A stretch of DNA of 64,000 nucleotides from PALSA-968 sp964387075. GTDB taxonomy: Bacteria; Bacteroidota; Bacteroidia; B-17B0; Aurantibacillaceae. Below are positions 60,214 to 64,000 of this stretch, piece after piece. The stretch is taken from NCBI GenBank assembly GCA_964387075.1, contig CAYLVB010000010.1:62001-126000 (forward strand), written 5' to 3'. The position numbers and the translations under genes are program-made. The first letter of the stretch is position 1. Each line of letters opens with the position of its first letter. Below the pieces are notes generated by a model. The model was not told the DNA's origin. It saw nothing but the letters and a program-made list of their open reading frames with translations, and made no database searches.

Positions 60214-60915
60214 TTGATACGCCTTAACAAAATAGAGAAATCCTACCACATCGGTAACAATGAATTCAAGGTTTTGAAGGGCATCGATCTGCACATCAAA
60301 CCGGGCGAATTTGTTTCCATCATGGGTTCTTCGGGCTCCGGGAAATCCACTTTGCTCAACGTACTAGGTTTACTTGATAACTACGATAAAGGCGAATACC
60401 ACCTGAACGGTTTGCTAATGAAGAACCTGTCGCAGACCCAGGCTGCTCAGTTGCGCAATAAATTTTTGGGTTTCGTTTTTCAATCTTTCAACCTGCTCTC
60501 ATTCAAGAATGCCGCCGAAAATGTGGCTTTGCCGCTTTACTATCAAAAGGTTTCCCGCAAAGAAAGGAACAAGCTCGCGCACGAATACCTGGATAAAGTG
60601 GGTTTGCTCGACTGGGCGCATCATTTACCCAGCGAATTGAGCGGTGGTCAAAAACAAAGGGTAGCCATTGCCCGCGCTTTAATAGCCAAACCAAAAGTGA
60701 TCTTTGCCGACGAGCCCACGGGAGCGCTTGATTCTACCACTTCGCTGGAAGTAGTTAATCTCTTCAAAGACATTAATAAACAGGGCATCACGGTTGTGAT
60801 CGTAACCCACGAGGACGACATCAGTAAAATGACCGATCGCATCATTCGCCTGCACGATGGTCTTATTGTCAAAGAAAACGAAACTACCGCACAACCAATA
60901 ACCCATAACGAATAA
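60214..60915 (+). CDS. MacB-type ABC transporter ATP-binding protein
   Basis: 233 residues from TTG 60214; the frame extends to TTG 60169, but MIRLNKIEKSYHIG is the usual family start. Walker A GSSGSGKST, Q-loop FVFQSFNLLS, signature LSGGQKQR, Walker B VIFADEPTG. It belongs to the LolD/MacB/FtsE group that works with MacB-type permeases. The two permease genes and an adaptor gene follow closely: operon 60214-64000. No ATG is present, so the start is the least certain point. Confidence 0.9.
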   Translation: MIRLNKIEKSYHIGNNEFKVLKGIDLHIKPGEFVSIMGSSGSGKSTLLNVLGLLDNYDKGEYHLNGLLMKNLSQTQAAQLRNKFLGFVFQSFNLLSFKNAAENVALPLYYQKVSRKERNKLAHEYLDKVGLLDWAHHLPSELSGGQKQRVAIARALIAKPKVIFADEPTGALDSTTSLEVVNLFKDINKQGITVVIVTHEDDISKMTDRIIRLHDGLIVKENETTAQPITHNE

Positions 60916-60916
60916 C

Positions 60917-62155
60917 GTGATACTTTTTGAACGCGATAGCTGGCAGGAGATCTTTGAAACGATGCGTAAGAACAAGATACGCACCTTTCTCACCGCGTTC
61001 AGCGTAGCTTGGGGAATTTTTATTCTCGTTATTCTATCCGGAGCCGGGAACGGATTGCGTAACGGTGCACAAAGTCAGTTCGGAAACGACGCGGTAAACA
61101 GTATCTGGATAGACGCGGGCCACACCAGCCTGTCATGGAACGGATTAAAGCCCAACCGCGAGATACAATTGACCAATGAAGATTATTATCTCATTCGTAA
61201 CAGCATTCCGGATATTGATCATGGTACCGCGGTGTTCAGGGGATGGGGAAGCAGAACGCTTGGATATAAAAAGGAACATGCAGGCTTCACTGTTCGTCCT
61301 GTAATGCCTGATCATCGTGACCTGGAAAAAGCAAAATTGGTAAAAGGCAGATTCATCAACGATAACGACATTAAGAACAACCTCAAAGTTTGCACCATTG
61401 GCCGTCCTGTGGAAGAGACTTTATTCAAAAAAGAGGACGCTTTAGGAAAATATATCGACGTTGATAATTCCAAATACCTGGTGGTTGGCGTTTTCACCGA
61501 CAAGGGTAATGGCGATAATAACCGTATTTATATTCCGCTTACCACAGCGCAGCGTTCCTGGAACGGTGGAAAGAAAAGTGTGAATACGATCTGGGTGAGC
61601 ACAGGCACCGCCACTTTGGAAAGAAGCCAGCAAATAACCGCAGAAATAAGAAAGCTGCTCGCGCGTCGTCATAATTTCAACCCGGATGACCAGGACGCGC
61701 TGGGCGTATTTAATGGGAACGCCGAATATGTGCGTGTGATGGACATGCTGACCGGCATCAAGATATTCGTTACCATTATAGGCATCTTTACTTTGATAGC
61801 GGGTATTGTTGGCGTGAGCAATATTATGATGATCATTGTTAAGGAACGTACACGAGAGATCGGAATAAGAAAAGCACTGGGCGCAACTCCTGCTTCGATC
61901 GTTGGACAGATCATGATGGAAAGTATTTTTATTACGGGCGTAGCGGGATACACGGGACTGGTGTTAGGAGTTGGAATTATTGAAGCGATCAAAACAATTG
62001 GCATTGACAGCGATTTTTTTAAGAACCCCGACATTGACTTTGGCATGGCTATTTTTTCGGTGGTCTTGTTGGTCATAGCCGGCGCTTTCGCGGGGCTTAT
62101 ACCCAGCTTGCGTGCTTCAAGAATTGAACCCGTTGTTGCCCTAAGAGAAGATTAA
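60917..62155 (+). CDS. MacB-type ABC transporter permease 1
   Basis: 412 residues from GTG, one base after the ATPase stop. N-terminal helix, a large periplasmic MacB_PCD domain, then three C-terminal helices of the FtsX domain (IVGVSNIMMIIVKERTREIGI, a conserved loop given as its last 20 residues or fewer at about 292-312; KALGATP). It is a mechanotransmission-type transporter with the downstream adaptor. A second paralogous permease follows, so the transporter is probably a heterodimer. Confidence 0.9.
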   Translation: MILFERDSWQEIFETMRKNKIRTFLTAFSVAWGIFILVILSGAGNGLRNGAQSQFGNDAVNSIWIDAGHTSLSWNGLKPNREIQLTNEDYYLIRNSIPDIDHGTAVFRGWGSRTLGYKKEHAGFTVRPVMPDHRDLEKAKLVKGRFINDNDIKNNLKVCTIGRPVEETLFKKEDALGKYIDVDNSKYLVVGVFTDKGNGDNNRIYIPLTTAQRSWNGGKKSVNTIWVSTGTATLERSQQITAEIRKLLARRHNFNPDDQDALGVFNGNAEYVRVMDMLTGIKIFVTIIGIFTLIAGIVGVSNIMMIIVKERTREIGIRKALGATPASIVGQIMMESIFITGVAGYTGLVLGVGIIEAIKTIGIDSDFFKNPDIDFGMAIFSVVLLVIAGAFAGLIPSLRASRIEPVVALRED

Positions 62156-62188
62156 ATAAAGAACCTTATGACTTATAACTTCTAATTT

Positions 62189-63448
62189 GTGACTTTATTT
62201 GACCGAGATAACTGGCAGGAGATATTCGCAACGATCAAAAAGAACAAGTTGCGTACGGCCCTTACCATGCTTGGTGTAGGCTGGGGGATCTTCATGCTTG
62301 TGATCATGTTGGGTTGCGGCAATGGATTGAAGAACGGCGTACTGCGCAGTTTCTCCGGTTTTGCCAAGAATACACTCTTCATTTGGTCGCAACCCACTAC
62401 CAAACCTTACAAAGGCTTGAGGGCCGGGCGAAACTTCATGTACAATAACGCGGATATTGTTTTATTAAGGCAATTGCCCGAGGTAGATAAAGTTTGTCCG
62501 CGTCTCATACTGAGTGGGTTTCGTCAGACAAATAGCGTAGTGCGTGGCATGAAAGCGGGTTCCTTTGAAGTATTGGGTGATGTGCCTGAACTTTTCGAGG
62601 TGATCAAATTCGGTCTCACTTCCGGCCGCTTTCTCAACAAGAAGGATATGGACGACAGGCGAAAGGTATGCGTGATCGGCGCGCGCGCTCGCGAAGTGCT
62701 TTTTCGAAAAGATGAGAACCCGATAGGCCAGTACGTTCGCATCAGTGGCGTATATTTTATGGTGGTGGGCGTGTCGCGACCGTTGATGAGCGGGGGAGAA
62801 GGGCAGGAGCAGGCACAGGTGATCAATGTTCCTTTCACCACGTTCCAAAAAGCTTTTAACGCGAATGATAAGGTGCATGTTTTTCCTATTAAGATCAAGG
62901 ACGCGGTTCCTGCCGCGGTTGCTGAGGCCAAAGTGGTGGAGATCTTAAAAAAGAACCATAAGATAGCCCCGGAAGATAAAGTTGCCATCGGTCACTGGAA
63001 CTCAGGACTTGAATTTGAAAAACTGAACGGCCTCTTTACGGGGATAGAATTCCTTGTCTGGATAGTTGGCATTGGAACCTTACTGGCCGGTGTTATAGGT
63101 ATTAGCAATATCATGCTCATTGTAGTCAAAGAACGCACCAAGGAAATTGGTGTGAAGCGCGCGCTGGGTGCTACGCCGGGCATGGTAGTATCGCAGATAT
63201 TGCTCGAAGCAGTTTTCCTCACCTCGATTGCAGGTTACGCGGGACTGGTAGTGGGGATCTATTTACTGGAGGGCCTTAATGTGCTGGTTGGTGATAGCGA
63301 CGGCTCCATGTTCACCAATCCAACGGTAAATATTGGTATTGCCATGAAGGCATTAAGTGTAATAATTTTTGGTGGACTGGTAGCGGGATTCATTCCTGCG
63401 CGACACGCGGTATCTGTTCACCCGGTAGAGGCCTTACGGACCGAATGA
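62189..63448 (+). CDS. MacB-type ABC transporter permease 2
   Basis: 419 residues from GTG 62189. Same architecture and N-terminal motif (LFDRDNWQEIFATIKKNKLR) as permease 1 (LFERDSWQEIFETMRKNKIR). C-terminal FtsX helices with KERTKEIGVKRALGATP. The two permeases diverge mainly in the periplasmic part, consistent with a heteromeric pump. The adaptor starts 40 bp later. Confidence 0.9.
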   Translation: MTLFDRDNWQEIFATIKKNKLRTALTMLGVGWGIFMLVIMLGCGNGLKNGVLRSFSGFAKNTLFIWSQPTTKPYKGLRAGRNFMYNNADIVLLRQLPEVDKVCPRLILSGFRQTNSVVRGMKAGSFEVLGDVPELFEVIKFGLTSGRFLNKKDMDDRRKVCVIGARAREVLFRKDENPIGQYVRISGVYFMVVGVSRPLMSGGEGQEQAQVINVPFTTFQKAFNANDKVHVFPIKIKDAVPAAVAEAKVVEILKKNHKIAPEDKVAIGHWNSGLEFEKLNGLFTGIEFLVWIVGIGTLLAGVIGISNIMLIVVKERTKEIGVKRALGATPGMVVSQILLEAVFLTSIAGYAGLVVGIYLLEGLNVLVGDSDGSMFTNPTVNIGIAMKALSVIIFGGLVAGFIPARHAVSVHPVEALRTE

Positions 63449-63488
63449 AAAAAAGAAGCAATTAAAAAATAAGCGTAAATACAAGTAT

Positions 63489-64000
63489 ATGATAAAGCGA
63501 ATCTTTAAGACCCTTTTGTTGATCGTCCTGGTTGTTTTTGGGATCTGGACAATTTATTTCCTTTACGAAAAATCGCAAACCCCGCCTGAGGTTTTCGTGA
63601 CCAAAGAGCCTTTTGATACGACGATCATGAAGAAGACCGTTGCAACGGGTTCCATCATTCCGCGCAAGGAAGTGAATATGAAATCGCGGGTATCCGGTGT
63701 GATCGATAAATTTTATGTGGTTGCCGGACAAGAGATCAAGGAAGGCGATATCATCGCGCGTGTAAAGATCATTCCGAACATGGCCGCCTTGCAGGGAGCG
63801 GAAACCAGGGTTAGCCAGGCAAAAATAAGCTACGACAACGCGAAACTGGAATACGATCGCCAAAAGAACCTGCTCGACCAGGGTGTAATTGCCAAGGCAG
63901 ACTTTCTTCCCACGGAATTAAAATTTAAAAGTGCGGAGCTGGAAGTTGTATCGGCCGAAGATAATTTACAGATCCTGAAAGAAGGAGTGAGCAAGTCAAT
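63489..64000 (+). CDS. HlyD/MacA-type periplasmic adaptor (partial, runs off window)
   Basis: The first 170 codons read MIKRIFKTLLLIVLVVFGIW (membrane anchor), then a lipoyl-type half (GSIIPRKEVNMKSRVSGVID, GQEIKEGDIIARV) and a coiled-coil hairpin (RVSQAKISYDNAKLEYDRQK). This is the RND/HlyD-family adaptor that links a MacB permease to an outer-membrane channel. The frame is open at 64000. An outer-membrane TolC-type gene may follow outside the window. Confidence 0.88.
   Translation, partial: MIKRIFKTLLLIVLVVFGIWTIYFLYEKSQTPPEVFVTKEPFDTTIMKKTVATGSIIPRKEVNMKSRVSGVIDKFYVVAGQEIKEGDIIARVKIIPNMAALQGAETRVSQAKISYDNAKLEYDRQKNLLDQGVIAKADFLPTELKFKSAELEVVSAEDNLQILKEGVSKS

Overview
The window is chromosomal DNA of a Bacteroidota bacterium. 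Several start sites carry the TAnnTTTG -7 promoter element of that phylum. Eleven predicted secreted proteins end in a type IX secretion (T9SS) sorting domain (FPNP motif, then a short beta domain closing in xVVK, KxLKL or similar). SprB-like, PKD, FG-GAP and RHS architectures, a MacB-type exporter and the rsfS-ftsH-cdsA order fit the same phylum. The order or family cannot be fixed from sequence alone. No rRNA, tRNA or CRISPR array was seen.

Layout. 1-1320: the 3' end of a probable Mur-ligase-like gene, then an AAA/DUF4143 ATPase gene bracketed by two copies of one palindrome. 1399-8252: recN, a NarL/LuxR-type regulator overlapping ispH, then asnA behind a leader with two Asn-rich peptide ORFs, each with its own terminator, then a SprB-like T9SS cargo. 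8522-12954: cystathionine beta-synthase, a TPR-SpoIIE-phosphatase membrane protein and a PhyH-type dioxygenase, joined by overlapping or abutting stop and start codons. 13152-29601: a polymorphic toxin island. 29645-38134: transaldolase, dihydrofolate reductase, an FMN glutamate synthase-family protein, acetyl-CoA synthetase, an F420-reductase-like oxidoreductase and two uncharacterised proteins. 38292-45734: four T9SS cargo genes in two tandem paralogous pairs. 45767-53044: a HEAT-like protein, a PaaE-like reductase, an FG-GAP T9SS cargo, a decayed OmpA-family gene, and divergent arginase and arginine decarboxylase. 53104-64000: two related small envelope proteins, birA, rsfS-ftsH-cdsA, an esterase and a MacAB-type exporter operon that runs off the window.

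The toxin island is the most unusual part. A 2212-residue exported SpvB/FG-GAP/RHS protein ends in a putative ADP-ribosyltransferase-like toxin. Downstream lie further cassettes, each in the order [RHS tip + different toxin] - [immunity candidate] - [about 140-residue secreted protein with one YD-type strand and a T9SS domain]. One cassette has lost its toxin to a REP-associated transposase and keeps only the last codons of the toxin, overlapping the immunity start. Tracts of near-identical DNA (353 bp and 209 bp) show recent exchange among cassettes. The repeated small T9SS protein suggests, as a hypothesis only, that the RHS toxin has a T9SS partner acting in trans.

The second notable system is the asnA leader. 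Two Asn/Gln-rich ORFs sit behind one promoter, each followed by a rho-independent terminator and each carrying a segment that can pair with the left arm of its terminator. This looks like tandem ribosome-mediated attenuation of asparagine synthesis.
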